Source: Streptomyces sp. Ru62 (GTDB lineage Bacteria > Actinomycetota > Actinomycetes > Streptomycetales > Streptomycetaceae). Taken from it: 64,000 bases of DNA. Position numbers and translations under genes: made by a program. Below are positions 37,520-46,928 of this stretch, piece after piece. The stretch lies in the NCBI RefSeq assembly GCF_002920615.1, contig NZ_PQSU01000015.1, positions 171,046-235,045 on the forward strand, read 5' to 3'. Under the pieces are notes generated by a model. It made no database searches, was not told the DNA's origin, and saw only the letters and a list, made by a program, of their open reading frames with translations. The stretch's first letter is position 1. The number at the start of each line of letters is the position of its first letter.

Positions 37520-37627
37520 CGCTTCAACAATCTTTACCCGCACGTAACTTACCGACGGGTTACTTGCGGTAAGAGGGCGCGGTTACCGTCAGGTCACTTT
37601 GCACGGACACGAGTGAAGGAGTGACCC

Positions 37628-39193
37628 ATGGGACACGGTCGCACCGCGCTGCGCGCCTCCGCCGCCGGAGCCGTCTCGGCGGCCCTGCTCGCCGGCTCCG
37701 CCGTCGGACTTGCGCCGGCCGCCGAGGCCGCCCCGAGCGTCCGGTTCGTCGACATCACCGGCGACGGCGGCACCGTACTGAAGGCCAACGTCCTCACGCC
37801 CGGGGGCGCCGACGGCTCACGCCGCTATCCGCTCATCGTGCTGCCCACGAGCTGGGGCCTGCCCCAGGTGGAGTACCTGGCCCAGGCCCAGAAGCTGGCC
37901 GACTCCGGCTATGTGGTGCTCACCTACAACGTGCGCGGATTCTGGCAGTCCGGCGGCCGGATAGAAGTGGCCGGTCCGCCCGACACAGCGGACGCCTCCA
38001 AGGTGATCGACTGGGCCCTCGCCCACACCCCGGCCGACCCGGAGCACATCGGCATGGCCGGGGTGTCGTACGGCGCCGGGATCAGCCTGCTCACCGCCGC
38101 CCGCGACAAGCGGGTCAAGGCCGTGGCCGCGCTCAGCGGGTGGGCCGACCTGATCGACTCCATCTACTCGGGCCGCACCCAGCACCTCCAGGCGGCGGCC
38201 GTGCTGGACGGCGCGGCCACCCTCACCGGCCGCGAGAGCCCCGAACTGCGCGCCATCTTCGACAACCTGTACTCGTCGAACCTGTCGAAGGAACAGGAGA
38301 TGATCGACTGGGGGAGGAAACGTTCCGCCACGACCTATGTGGACCAGCTCAACAAGAACGGCGCCGCGGTGATGCTGGCCAACGCCTGGGGCGACACGGT
38401 GTTCCCGGCGAACCAGTACGCCTCCTTCTACGAGAGGCTGACCGTCCCCAAGCGGCTGGAACTGCGCCCCGGCGACCACGCGACACCCGAGCTCACCGGT
38501 CTGTTCGGGCTGCCCAACGACGTGTGGACGGACACCCGGCGCTGGTTCGACCACTACCTCGCGGGCGCCGACAACGGCGTCGCCCGCGAGCAGCCGGTCC
38601 GGCTGAAGTCCCGTGGCGCGGGGGAGTACGAGGGCTACCCGGACTGGAAGTCGGTCACCGCGACCCGGCGCAAGCTCGCACTCACCGGCTCGCCCACCAT
38701 CCACGCGAACGTCGACTCCAGCGCGGACGGCGGGATCGTCTTCCTCTCCAGCATCCTGGACCAGGTCGCCCAGCTGCCGCCCACCGCCTCCCTGCCGCTG
38801 CTGCCGCGCCGCTGGGCGGCCGTGTGGCAGTCGGAGCGGTACGGCGCCGCGCAGCGGGTGCGCGGCACGGCCACCCTGCACACCACGCTCACCCCGACCC
38901 GCGAGAGCGGCACGCTCATCGCCTACCTGTACGACGTGGGCCCGCTCGGCATCGGCAAGCTCGTCACGCACGCGCCCTTCACCTGGCACGGGCGGACGCC
39001 CGGCGAGCCGTTCGCCGTCGACCTGGACCTGTTCTCCACGGCCTACGACGTCCCCGCCGGGCACCGCCTCGCGCTGGTGGTCGACACGGTCGACCCGCTC
39101 TACGCCGAGCACAACCCGTCCGGCGCGCAGCTGACCTTCTCCTCGCCCTCGGACGACCCGTCGTACGTGTCCGTCCCGCTCGGCGAGCAGTGA
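37628..39193 (+). CDS. secreted CocE/NonD (peptidase S15) family hydrolase
   Basis: A 521-residue exported alpha/beta hydrolase. It has a signal peptide (1-~35, ending AEAAP), VVLTYNVRGFWQSGG, the nucleophile Ser in GMAGVSYGAG, an Asp in NAWGDTVFPANQ and a His in RPGDHATPEL. A C-terminal jelly-roll domain (~360-520; GTATLHTTLTPTRESGTL, AYDVPAGHRLALVVDTVD) is typical of X-Pro dipeptidyl-peptidase or CocE esterases. It probably cleaves peptides or esters outside the cell. GAAGGAG lies upstream of the ATG. Confidence 0.88.
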   Translation: MGHGRTALRASAAGAVSAALLAGSAVGLAPAAEAAPSVRFVDITGDGGTVLKANVLTPGGADGSRRYPLIVLPTSWGLPQVEYLAQAQKLADSGYVVLTYNVRGFWQSGGRIEVAGPPDTADASKVIDWALAHTPADPEHIGMAGVSYGAGISLLTAARDKRVKAVAALSGWADLIDSIYSGRTQHLQAAAVLDGAATLTGRESPELRAIFDNLYSSNLSKEQEMIDWGRKRSATTYVDQLNKNGAAVMLANAWGDTVFPANQYASFYERLTVPKRLELRPGDHATPELTGLFGLPNDVWTDTRRWFDHYLAGADNGVAREQPVRLKSRGAGEYEGYPDWKSVTATRRKLALTGSPTIHANVDSSADGGIVFLSSILDQVAQLPPTASLPLLPRRWAAVWQSERYGAAQRVRGTATLHTTLTPTRESGTLIAYLYDVGPLGIGKLVTHAPFTWHGRTPGEPFAVDLDLFSTAYDVPAGHRLALVVDTVDPLYAEHNPSGAQLTFSSPSDDPSYVSVPLGEQ

Positions 39194-39241
39194 TCTCCGG
39201 CTGCCGCCGGACGAGCCTGGCCCGTTGAACTGCCGCCCCCC

Positions 39242-40120
39242 TCATGCCTTCGGGGCCGTGGGGGGCACCCCACCCGGCAGCAGCGCCCCCGGCCCGGGAG
39301 CGGCGACCGCCACCCCCTTGGTCCTGGGGCTGCGCCGCTCCCGCCGGGACACCCGGTCGGCGAACCAGGAGAGCAGCATGCACATCCCGATGTAGATCGG
39401 CGAGATCACCATCACCACAGGGATGAACGGCAAATCGTAGTCCAGGTTGGAGGCGATGAGCTTCCCCGCGTGGAGGAACTCCTCGTAGGTGATGAGAAAG
39501 CCCAGGGAGGTGTCCTTCAGGGCGACCACCAGCTGGCTGATGACGGCGGGCAGCATGGCACGCACCGCCTGCGGGACGAGGACGTGCGCCATGACCTGGG
39601 TCTTGCGCATGCCGAGCGCGAACGCGGCCTCGCCCTGGCCGCGTTCGACGGCGTTCACGCCCGAGCGGAGGACCTCGGCGAGCACCGAGCCGTTGTAGAG
39701 GGTGAGCCCGGTGACCAGCGCGGGCAGCGGCTGCACCTTCAGCGCCACGAAGATGAAGAAGATCATCACCAGGACGGGCATCGCGCGGAAGAACTCCACG
39801 ACGACCGTGGCGAGCAGGCGCACCGGCCGGTGGTCCGACAGCCGGCCGGTGGCCAGCAGCCCGCCGAGGGCGAGGGAGAGGACGGCCGCGAGGGCGAACG
39901 CCTTGAGGGTGTTGCCGAGTCCGCGCAGCAGCAGTTCCTGGATGCCTTCGTACGCGAAGGGCATCCACTTGGTGGAGGTGAACTGGCCGGTGGCGAAGAG
40001 GAGGTACAGGATCCAGACGAGGAGCGCGAGGATGACGACGGTGGACAGGACGGCGTAGAGGGCGTGCCGGCGGCGGGTGCGCGGGCCCGGGACGTCGTAG
40101 AGCGCGGTGGCCTCGGTCAT
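39242..40120 (-). CDS. polar amino-acid ABC transporter permease 2
   Basis: A 292-residue inner-membrane permease of the His/Glu/Gln (HisM/GluD) type: an N-terminal helix, then a TM domain with EFFRAMPVLVMIFFIFVAL and the EAA loop GQGEAAFALGMRKTQVM. The C-terminal tail is Pro/Ala-rich. Its start overlaps the stop of the GluC-like permease gene (ATGA). The set reads in the order ATPase, binding protein, two permeases, like the gluABCD operon of actinomycetes. Confidence 0.92.
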   Translation of the reverse strand: MTEATALYDVPGPRTRRRHALYAVLSTVVILALLVWILYLLFATGQFTSTKWMPFAYEGIQELLLRGLGNTLKAFALAAVLSLALGGLLATGRLSDHRPVRLLATVVVEFFRAMPVLVMIFFIFVALKVQPLPALVTGLTLYNGSVLAEVLRSGVNAVERGQGEAAFALGMRKTQVMAHVLVPQAVRAMLPAVISQLVVALKDTSLGFLITYEEFLHAGKLIASNLDYDLPFIPVVMVISPIYIGMCMLLSWFADRVSRRERRSPRTKGVAVAAPGPGALLPGGVPPTAPKA

Positions 40121-40761
40121 CGGACCACTCCCCAGGTCCGCTCCAGCACGTTGAACAGGGCGCTGATGGCGAGCGTGATGACGAGATAGCCGGCGGCGAT
40201 CCAGACGAACGTCCAGACGATGTCGTAGCCGAGTTCGTTGAGCGTCTTGTAGGTGCCGAGCAGTTCGGTGACGCTGAACGCGCCGGCGATCGCCGAGTTC
40301 TTGGCGAGCGCGATGAGGGTGGAGCCGACGGGCGGGATCACGGACCGGAACGCCTGCGGCAGCACCACCAGCGACAGGGTCTGCCCGAAGGTCATCCCGA
40401 GGCTGCGGGCCGCCTCCCCTTGCCCCTTGGGCACGGTGTTGATGCCGGAGCGCAGCGCCTCGCAGATGAACGCCGAGGTGTAGCAGCCGAGGGCGAGGAC
40501 GGCGAACACCTGGAAGGGCAGGACCAGTCCGAAGCGGGGCAGGCCGAGCAGGACCGCGAAGAACAGCAGGGTGAGCGGGGTGTTGCGCAGCACCGTGACC
40601 CACACGGTGCCGAAGACCCGCAGCGAGGCGACGGGGGCGACCCGGAAGGACGCCATCAGGAAGCCCAGGGCGAGGGCCAGCAGGGAGGCGTAGACGGTCA
40701 GCTGGAGCGTGCCGAGGAAACCGTCGCCGTAGGTGGAGAAGTTGTCGGTCAGTACGTTCAT
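40117..40761 (-). CDS. polar amino-acid ABC transporter permease 1
   Basis: A 214-residue permease with five predicted membrane helices. It carries the ABC EAA loop GQGEAARSLGMTFGQTLSLV and the entry motif TVLRNTPLTLLFFAVLLGLP. GluC-like. It lies 11 nt after the binding-protein gene and overlaps the next permease by 4 nt. With its partner it forms the transmembrane channel for glutamate or a related amino acid. Confidence 0.92.
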   Translation of the reverse strand: MNVLTDNFSTYGDGFLGTLQLTVYASLLALALGFLMASFRVAPVASLRVFGTVWVTVLRNTPLTLLFFAVLLGLPRFGLVLPFQVFAVLALGCYTSAFICEALRSGINTVPKGQGEAARSLGMTFGQTLSLVVLPQAFRSVIPPVGSTLIALAKNSAIAGAFSVTELLGTYKTLNELGYDIVWTFVWIAAGYLVITLAISALFNVLERTWGVVR

Positions 40762-40772
40762 GCCGTCCTCGG

Positions 40773-41684
40773 TCAGCTCGCCGGGTAGCGGTCGATGGCG
40801 GGAGGTCTGGGTGCGGGCACGCCGGACAGGCCGAGCGTGGCGTCGTACGCCTTCTTCCAGTCGCCGTTCCTCTCCCGGGCCGCCAGGGCGTCGTCGAGGG
40901 CGAGGCGCAGCGCGTTGTCGCGGTGCGGGACGCCGATGCCGTACGGCTCCTCGGAGAACGGCCTGCCGACGACCTTGAGTTCGCGGGGGGCCTTGGCGGC
41001 GTAGCCGATCAGGATGGCGTCGTCGGTGGTGACGGCGTCGACCTGGTAGGTGAGCAGGTTGTCCACACAGACCGAGTAGGTGTCGTAGGCGACCAGGACC
41101 GCCTGCGGGTAGTCGGCCTTGACGCGCTGGTACGGCGTGGAACCGGCCGCCGAGCAGACGCGTTTGCCCGCCAGGTCCTGCGGGCCGTGGATGTCGTCCT
41201 CGTCCCTGCGGACCAGGAGCGACTGACCGGCCAGGTAGTAGGGGCCGGCGAAGCCGACGAGCTTCTTGCGGCCCGCGTTGATGGTGTAGGTGCCGACGTA
41301 GTAGTCGATCTGGCCGTTCTGCAGGGCGGTCTCGCGATTGGCGGAGGCGATCGTGCGGAAGCGGACGGTCTGCGGCGGGAAGCCGAGGGAGGCGGACATC
41401 ATTCTGGCGATCTCGATGTCGAAGCCGGAGTAGGTGCCGGTCGCCGGGTCCTTCTCGGCGAGGTAGGGCTGGTCCTCCTTGGCGCCGACGACGACGTAAC
41501 CGCGCTTCTTCGCCCGGGTCCAGGTCAAAGAGGCGGGCAGGCGGAAATCCCGGGCCACCTGGTAGTGCGGGAGCTTCTCGGGCGCCGGGCCCTTGCCGGG
41601 CGGGCTGCCCTCCTTGCCGCAGGCGGCGGCCAGCACGGCCAGCAGGGCGCACAGGGCGCGGGGCACACGGGTGGGACGGAACAC
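40773..41684 (-). CDS. amino-acid-binding lipoprotein of the ABC transporter
   Basis: About 303 residues. A lipoprotein signal ends in LAVLAAACGKE (lipid-modified Cys). A type II periplasmic-binding fold follows, with YVVVGAKEDQPYLAEKDPATG, YSGFDIEIARMM, ANRETALQNGQIDYYVGTYT and LAGKRVCSAAGSTPYQ. It binds glutamate or a similar polar amino acid. GTG at 41684 is chosen because GGGGGAG lies 8 nt upstream; GTG at 41693 is too close to that site. Two conserved Cys (CSAAG, SVCVDN) may form a disulfide. Confidence 0.9.
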   Translation of the reverse strand: MFRPTRVPRALCALLAVLAAACGKEGSPPGKGPAPEKLPHYQVARDFRLPASLTWTRAKKRGYVVVGAKEDQPYLAEKDPATGTYSGFDIEIARMMSASLGFPPQTVRFRTIASANRETALQNGQIDYYVGTYTINAGRKKLVGFAGPYYLAGQSLLVRRDEDDIHGPQDLAGKRVCSAAGSTPYQRVKADYPQAVLVAYDTYSVCVDNLLTYQVDAVTTDDAILIGYAAKAPRELKVVGRPFSEEPYGIGVPHRDNALRLALDDALAARERNGDWKKAYDATLGLSGVPAPRPPAIDRYPAS

Positions 41685-41701
41685 GGCTGGCACTCCCCCG
41701 G

Positions 41702-42444
41702 TCAGTGCGTGAGGATCTTGGAGAGGAAGTCCTTGGCGCGGTCGCTGCGCGGGTTGGTGAAGAACTCGTCCGGGCTGCGGTCCTCGACGATCCGGCCGTC
41801 GGCCATGAAGACGACGCGGTTGGCGGAGGCACGGGCGAAGCCCATCTCATGGGTGACGACGATCATGGTCATGCCGTCCCGGGCGAGCTGCCGCATGACC
41901 TCCAGCACCTCGTTGATCATCTCCGGGTCCAGGGCTGAGGTGGGCTCGTCGAAGAGCATCGCCCTGGGTTCCATGGCGAGCGCGCGGGCGATGGCCACCC
42001 GCTGCTGCTGGCCGCCGGAGAGCTGGGCGGGGTACTTGTCGGCCTGGTTCAGCAGGCCCACGCGGTCGAGGAGCTCCCGGGAGCGGCGGTCGGCGTCGCC
42101 CTTGCCGCGCCTGCGGACCTTGACCTGGGCGAGGGAGACGTTCTGCAGGACCGTCCTGTGGGCGAAGAGGTTGAACGACTGGAAGACCATGCCGACCTCG
42201 GCGCGCAGCCGGGCGAGGGCCCTGCCCTCCGCGGGCAGCGGCTGCCCGTCGAGCAGGATGGTGCCGGACTCGATGGTCTCCAGCCGGTTGATCGTCCTGC
42301 ACAGTGTCGACTTGCCCGATCCGGACGGGCCGATGACCACGACCACCTCCCCCCGGCCGACGGTGAGGTCGATGTCCCGCAGGACGTGCAGCTCCCCGTA
42401 GTGCTGTTGACGTTCCGCAGTTCGATCAACGGATCGACGGCCAT
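41702..42444 (-). CDS. amino-acid ABC transporter ATPase, frameshifted near its start
   Basis: The main frame encodes an intact GluA/GlnQ-type ATPase: Walker A GPSGSGKSTLC, Q-loop MVFQSFNLF, signature LSGGQQQRVAIARALA, Walker B AMLFDEPTSALD, H-loop VTHEMGFA, ending SKILTH. The expected N-terminus (MAVDPLIELRNVN, ATG at 42444) is in a different frame. It joins the HYGELHVLRDIDL segment only if one base is added near 42409-42415. Either a real 1-nt deletion, a sequencing error, or use of an alternative GTG in the main frame explains this. All downstream motifs are preserved. Confidence 0.75.
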
Positions 42445-42576
42445 CCGCAGGCCCACCCACTCTCGGCTGTGTCCTGGTGCGCAACCTATCCAGACGACAG
42501 CGGAGCTGAGGAACGACACGCACCTTCCGGGCAATAGCCGTATTTACGCCAACAGGGGCATCCGGGGCAGCGGGTG

Positions 42577-42996
42577 TCAGGTCTCGGCGATCTCCGCGTA
42601 CCACTGGGACAGCTCGGGAACCCCGCTCACCGCCCACGCCTCCCCGGCCGGCACCACCTCCACCGCACGGCCGGAGGCGAGGCGTACGACGGGCTCGCCG
42701 TCGGGCCGGATCAGCCAGGCGGCGCCGGGTACGGTGCGCACGACGACCGTGCCCAGGTACAGCCCGGCGTCGTGGCCCAGCCAGGGCAGGATCTCCGGGT
42801 CGTCCCGCCAGCGCGGGACCATCTGGTCCAGGGCCTCCAGGGAGGCCGGGGTGTCGTCGAGACGGACGCCCGCCCGGTCCGCCTGCGAGCGCAGCAGCTC
42901 GCACTCGGAGAGCAGCGCGGCGACCGCCTCGGGGTCGGCGCGGAGCGCCTCTTCCGCCTTCTTCGCGTGCCGGGGGCCCAGGAACGGAAGGTTCAT
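42577..42996 (-). CDS. DUF6278-like conserved protein
   Basis: A 139-residue soluble protein: MNLPFLGPRHAKKAEEALRA, LLRSQADRAGVRLDDTPASLEALD, WRDDPEILPWLGHDAGLYLGTVVV, then AWLIRPDGEPVVRLASGRAVEVV. This matches a small Streptomyces family I recall as DUF6278. No catalytic motif is evident. It lies 15 nt downstream of the exonuclease III gene and is probably cotranscribed with it. Confidence 0.7.
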   Translation of the reverse strand: MNLPFLGPRHAKKAEEALRADPEAVAALLSECELLRSQADRAGVRLDDTPASLEALDQMVPRWRDDPEILPWLGHDAGLYLGTVVVRTVPGAAWLIRPDGEPVVRLASGRAVEVVPAGEAWAVSGVPELSQWYAEIAET

Positions 42997-43011
42997 GGAC
43001 CCAGCGTGGCA

Positions 43012-43791
43012 TCACACGTCCAGGTCGACCACTACCGGCGCGTGGTCGGAGGCGCCCTTGCCCTTGCGCTCCTCGCGGTCGACGTAGGCATCCTTGACGG
43101 CCTTGGCGAACGGCTGGTTGCCGTACACCAGGTCGATGCGCATGCCCCGGTTCTTCGGGAAGCAGAGCTGGCGGTAGTCCCAGTAGGTGAACGGGTGGTC
43201 GTACTTCAGAGGGCGCGGCACGACGTCGTCCAGGCCCGCCTCGCGCAGGGCGGCCAGCGCGGCACGCTCGGCCGGGGTGACATGGGTGGAGCCCTCGAAG
43301 GCGGCAGGGTCGTAGACGTCGTCGTCCGTCGGCGCGACGTTGTAGTCGCCCAGCACCGCGAACGGGCGGCTGCCCTGCGCGTCGCCGTACACGGCGGCCT
43401 TCAGCGCCTCGAACCACTGGAGCTTGTACGCGTAGTGCGGGTGGCCGACCTCGCGGCCGTTGGGCACGTACACCGACCAGACGCGGACCGGGCCGCAGGT
43501 CGCCGAGACGGCGCGCGGCTCGGTCACACCGTCGAAGCCCGGGTCGCCGGGCAGGCCCTTGACGACGTCCTCGATGCCGACGCGGGAGAGCACCGCCACG
43601 CCGTTCCACCGGCCGGTCGCGTGGACCGCGGCCTCGTAGCCCAGCTCGCGGAGCTGGTCGAACGGGAACTGCTCCTCGGCGACCTTGGCCTCCTGGAGGC
43701 AGAGCACGTCGGTGCCGCTGCTCTCCAGCCAGGCCAGCAGCCGGGGAAGGCGGGCGGTGATCGAGTTCACGTTCCAGGTAGCGATGCGCAT
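43012..43791 (-). CDS. xth: exodeoxyribonuclease III
   Basis: A 259-residue endonuclease/exonuclease/phosphatase-fold enzyme. Asn in ATWNVNSI, Glu in LCLQEAKV, Tyr/Asn in VYVPNGREVG, the LGDYNVAPTDDDVY block, Arg/Asp in MRIDLVYG and the terminal SDHAPV are all present. It cleaves at AP sites and degrades 3' ends in base-excision repair. Length and motifs are normal for the XthA family. Confidence 0.93.
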   Translation of the reverse strand: MRIATWNVNSITARLPRLLAWLESSGTDVLCLQEAKVAEEQFPFDQLRELGYEAAVHATGRWNGVAVLSRVGIEDVVKGLPGDPGFDGVTEPRAVSATCGPVRVWSVYVPNGREVGHPHYAYKLQWFEALKAAVYGDAQGSRPFAVLGDYNVAPTDDDVYDPAAFEGSTHVTPAERAALAALREAGLDDVVPRPLKYDHPFTYWDYRQLCFPKNRGMRIDLVYGNQPFAKAVKDAYVDREERKGKGASDHAPVVVDLDV

Positions 43792-43836
43792 GCCTCACAA
43801 CCTACCTGGAGGGTCCGACAACGCCGGTCCGCGTGC

Positions 43837-44472
43837 TCAGACCTCGGTCCACGCCCCGGGGTGGAGCCGCTGGTGCTCCGTGCCGCCCAGGCGGCCGAGG
43901 TGACCCTCGTAGATCGGCAGGGCGAGGTCGGTGAGCAGGGCGTCGTGGACGTCGTACGCGCGCTGCGGGCCCACCTCGCGGACGTAGTCGATCACCTCGG
44001 AGATCTTGTTCCAGGGGGCCATCACCGGCACGAGCAGCGTCTCGACCGCCTGGCCGGGCACGGTGAGGGCGTCGCCGGGGTGGAACACCTTCCCGCCGTC
44101 GATCAGGTAGCCGACGTTGGTGATGCGCGGGATGTCCGGGTGGATCACCGCGTGCAGCTCGCCGTGGACCTGGACGTCGAAACCGGCGGCGGTGAAGGTG
44201 TCGCCGTGCCCGACGGTGTGCACCCGGCCCGGGAAGGCCGCCTCGACCTGGTCGGCGACCGACTTCAGCGTCCAGATGCGGGCGGCCGGGTTGTTCTCCA
44301 TGGCGGCTCGCAGCCGGAACTCGTCGAAGTGGTCCGGGTGCTCGTGCGTGACCAGGATCGCGTCCGCGCCGAGGGCGGCGTCCTCCTCCGAGAACCCGCC
44401 CGGGTCGATGACGAGGGTCTGCCCCTCTTTCTCCAGGCGGACGCAGGCGTGGGACTTCTTCGTGAGCTTCAT
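43837..44472 (-). CDS. MBL-fold metal-dependent hydrolase
   Basis: A 211-residue metallo-beta-lactamase-fold protein of the UlaG-like type. The metal-binding motif is THEHPDHFDE, with further ligands in HGELHAVIHP, HPGDAL and YDVHDALLTDL. The N-terminus MKLTKKSHACVRLEKEGQTLVIDPGGF is typical of this subfamily. The substrate is unknown. It lies 36 nt downstream of the PcaD-PcaC fusion gene and may be in the same transcript. Confidence 0.88.
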   Translation of the reverse strand: MKLTKKSHACVRLEKEGQTLVIDPGGFSEEDAALGADAILVTHEHPDHFDEFRLRAAMENNPAARIWTLKSVADQVEAAFPGRVHTVGHGDTFTAAGFDVQVHGELHAVIHPDIPRITNVGYLIDGGKVFHPGDALTVPGQAVETLLVPVMAPWNKISEVIDYVREVGPQRAYDVHDALLTDLALPIYEGHLGRLGGTEHQRLHPGAWTEV

Positions 44473-44508
44473 GTCTCCCCATCCTGCCGTCTGCGGCCGC
44501 CCGCGGCG

Positions 44509-45798
44509 CTACTCGGCGGGCGTGGTCTCCTCCCGGATCACCTGCTGGGCCACCCGGAACGCGCTGTTCGCGGCCGGCACCCCGCAGTAGACGGCGGCCT
44601 GGAGCAGCACTTCCTTGATCTCGTCCGGGGTGAGCCCGTTGCGCAGGGCCGCCCGGGTGTGGAAGGCCAGCTCCTCCAGGTGGCCGCCCGCGACCAGCGC
44701 GGTGAGCGTGATGCAGCTGCGGGTACGGCGGTCCAGGCCGGGCCGGTCCCAGATCTCTCCCCAGGCGTAGCGGGTGACGAACTCCTGGAAGTCCCCGGAG
44801 AACTCGCCGGCCTGTGCCAGCGCCCGGTCCACATGGGCGTCGCCGAGCACCTCGCGGCGGACCTTCAGCCCGGTCTGGTACCGGTCCGGCTGCCCGGCGG
44901 GCCCCTCCGGTACGGCGGCGGGGGCGATCTCGGCGACCGGCGCGGGCTGCGGCGCGGCGGCCGGGACCGGGACGGCCGGCATGCCCGGAAGGGCGGTCTG
45001 GCCGGTGTCGTAGGGCTGCTGCCAGGCGGTGGAGAAGTGGTGGACGAGCAGGTCGGTGACGGCGGCGGGCTGCTCCACCGGCACCAGGTGGGAGGCGCCG
45101 GGGACGACCGCGAGCCGGGCGTCCGGGATGCCGGCGACCAGGGTGCGGGCCTCGGCCGGGCCGGTGACCTGGTCGTCGGAGCCGACCAGCACCAGGGTCG
45201 GCACCCCCACCCGGCCCAGCTCGGGCCGTACGTCGAAGGACGCCAGGGCCTCGCAGGCGGCGATGTAGCAGCCGGGATCGGTGGTGCGGACCATCTGCAC
45301 GGCCCACTCGGTGATCGCGGGCTGCGCGGCGGCGAACCCGCCGGTGAACCAGCGGTCGGGCGCGGTCCGGGCGATCGGGTCGAGCCCGTTGGTCCGCACG
45401 ACCACCCCGCGCTGGCGGAACTCGTCGGCCGTGCCGAACCGGGGCGAGGCCGCGACCACCGCGAGGGAGGCGAGCCGGGCGGGGTGGCGCAGGGCCAGCT
45501 CGATGCCGATCGCGCCGCCCAGCGCACAGCCCGCGTAGCCGAACCGCTGTACGCCGAGCGCGTCCAGCGTCGCCAGCAGCCGGGCGCTCAGCTCGGCGAC
45601 CGATCCGGCCGGGTACGCGGGGGCGCCGCCGTGACCGGGCAGATCGAACCGGAAGACCCGCCACTGCTTGGCCAGCTCCGGTACCTGGCGGTCCCACATG
45701 TGCCATGTGGTACCCAGTGAGGGACCCAGGATCAGGACCGGAGCGTCTTCTGGCCCGTCAAAGCGGTATTGCAGGGTGTTCGGGGGTGTCTCACTCAC
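44509..45798 (-). CDS. PcaD-PcaC fusion (enol-lactonase/4-carboxymuconolactone decarboxylase-like)
   Basis: A 429-residue fusion. Residues ~1-270 are an alpha/beta hydrolase like 3-oxoadipate enol-lactonase, with acid VGSDDQV and base GASHLVP. Residues ~310-429 are a carboxymuconolactone decarboxylase domain (YQTGLKVRREVLGDAHVDRAL, LDRRTRSCITLTALVAGGHLEEL, KEVLLQAAVYCG). In the nucleophile elbow the motif reads GCALGG, so the expected Ser is Ala92 (codon GCG). Unless another residue substitutes, the lactonase half may be inactive. GTG has AGGG 8 nt upstream. The IS110 element lies just 33 bp before its start and may have replaced its promoter. Confidence 0.85.
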   Translation of the reverse strand: MSETPPNTLQYRFDGPEDAPVLILGPSLGTTWHMWDRQVPELAKQWRVFRFDLPGHGGAPAYPAGSVAELSARLLATLDALGVQRFGYAGCALGGAIGIELALRHPARLASLAVVAASPRFGTADEFRQRGVVVRTNGLDPIARTAPDRWFTGGFAAAQPAITEWAVQMVRTTDPGCYIAACEALASFDVRPELGRVGVPTLVLVGSDDQVTGPAEARTLVAGIPDARLAVVPGASHLVPVEQPAAVTDLLVHHFSTAWQQPYDTGQTALPGMPAVPVPAAAPQPAPVAEIAPAAVPEGPAGQPDRYQTGLKVRREVLGDAHVDRALAQAGEFSGDFQEFVTRYAWGEIWDRPGLDRRTRSCITLTALVAGGHLEELAFHTRAALRNGLTPDEIKEVLLQAAVYCGVPAANSAFRVAQQVIREETTPAE

Positions 45799-45830
45799 GC
45801 CCCAGACCCTCTCACGTCTCACGGACGCCC

Positions 45831-46928
45831 CTATAACGCGGGGGCGCGGGAAACCGGTCTGACCAGGTTGAATACCTCGCGGGCGGCATATCGCTTGAGG
45901 CATCGGATGATCTCGCGTCGGGTCTTGCCTTCCTGGGTGCGGCGTTCGTAGTACGCCTGGGTACGGGGGTCGTGGCGCAGGCGGGTGAAGACGATGCGGA
46001 GCAGGGCGGCGTTGGCCTGCCGGTCGCCGCCATAGTTGAGCCGGCGCGTGCTCCGACGGCCCGACGAATACTCGACGGGGCTGACTCCGCAAAGGGCAGC
46101 AAAGGATGCCTCAGTGTTCAGTCGCTCGGGGTTGTCTCCCATGGTGATCAGCAAGGTGACTGCGCTGTCCGGGCCGATGCCCACCGGTACGAGCAGCTGC
46201 GGGGCGTGGTGTTCGACGAGCTGGGTCAGGCGTTGGTTCAGCTCATTGATCTGCCCGGTGAGCTGTTCAATACGCTCCGCGAGCATTCTCAGGGTCATGT
46301 GGGTGGCCTGGGCCACCGCGTTCTCGCCGTCCTCACCGTCGCTTGGCCCGAGGCGTGCGCAGGTGCGGAACAGCTCGCGGTTGCCCAGACTGGAAAGTCG
46401 TTCCCGCAGTGCGGGATCGGCGATAACCAGAACGGCTTTGAGCTGGTTGATCGCCTGGGTACGGGCCTTGACCGCGGAGTCCTTGGCCAGCTTGAAGATC
46501 CGGGCGCTGTGCACCGGACCGTCGCCGGACTTGGCCCGGGCCCGGGCGCGGCCACTGAGCACCGCTCGCGCGGCGGCCTGAGCGTCGAGCGGGTCCGACT
46601 TCCCGAGCAGCCGGCGGGCCGAGCGGTCGGGCCGGTTCACTTCGAAGACCTGAATCTGCTGGGCCAGCAGGTAGCGGGACAGGCCCGCACCGAAGGTGCC
46701 GGTGCCCTCCACACCGGCCCGGCGCACCGTACCCCGCTTGCGGGCCCACACGAGCAACTGCCGGTAGCCGGCCGCCGTCGCGGGAAAGGACTCCGTTCCC
46801 AGGATCTTCCCGAGCGGGGAGATCACGGCGGCAACATGCACCTCGCCGTGCGTGTCCACGCCCAGGACGACCTCGCGCCGAACGGGCGGATCCGTGCTCG
46901 AGGAGGTGCTGCGCTGTCGGGTCGTCAT
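45831..46928 (-). CDS. IS110-family transposase (DEDD + Ser)
   Basis: A 365-residue transposase. The N-terminal DEDD_Tnp_IS110 domain carries Asp in VVLGVDTHGEVHVA, Glu in GVEGTGTFGAGLSRYL, and Asp in LGKSDPLDAQAAAR. A coiled-coil middle (QINELNQRLTQLVEHHA) precedes the C-terminal Tnp_20 domain, which has PVGIGPDSAVTLL and FAALCGVSPVEYSSGR, the catalytic-Ser region, and RQANAALLRIVFTRLR. These recombinases act with an element-encoded bridge RNA. The frame is intact with ATG at 46928, so the element may be active. Confidence 0.95.
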   Translation of the reverse strand: MTTRQRSTSSSTDPPVRREVVLGVDTHGEVHVAAVISPLGKILGTESFPATAAGYRQLLVWARKRGTVRRAGVEGTGTFGAGLSRYLLAQQIQVFEVNRPDRSARRLLGKSDPLDAQAAARAVLSGRARARAKSGDGPVHSARIFKLAKDSAVKARTQAINQLKAVLVIADPALRERLSSLGNRELFRTCARLGPSDGEDGENAVAQATHMTLRMLAERIEQLTGQINELNQRLTQLVEHHAPQLLVPVGIGPDSAVTLLITMGDNPERLNTEASFAALCGVSPVEYSSGRRSTRRLNYGGDRQANAALLRIVFTRLRHDPRTQAYYERRTQEGKTRREIIRCLKRYAAREVFNLVRPVSRAPAL

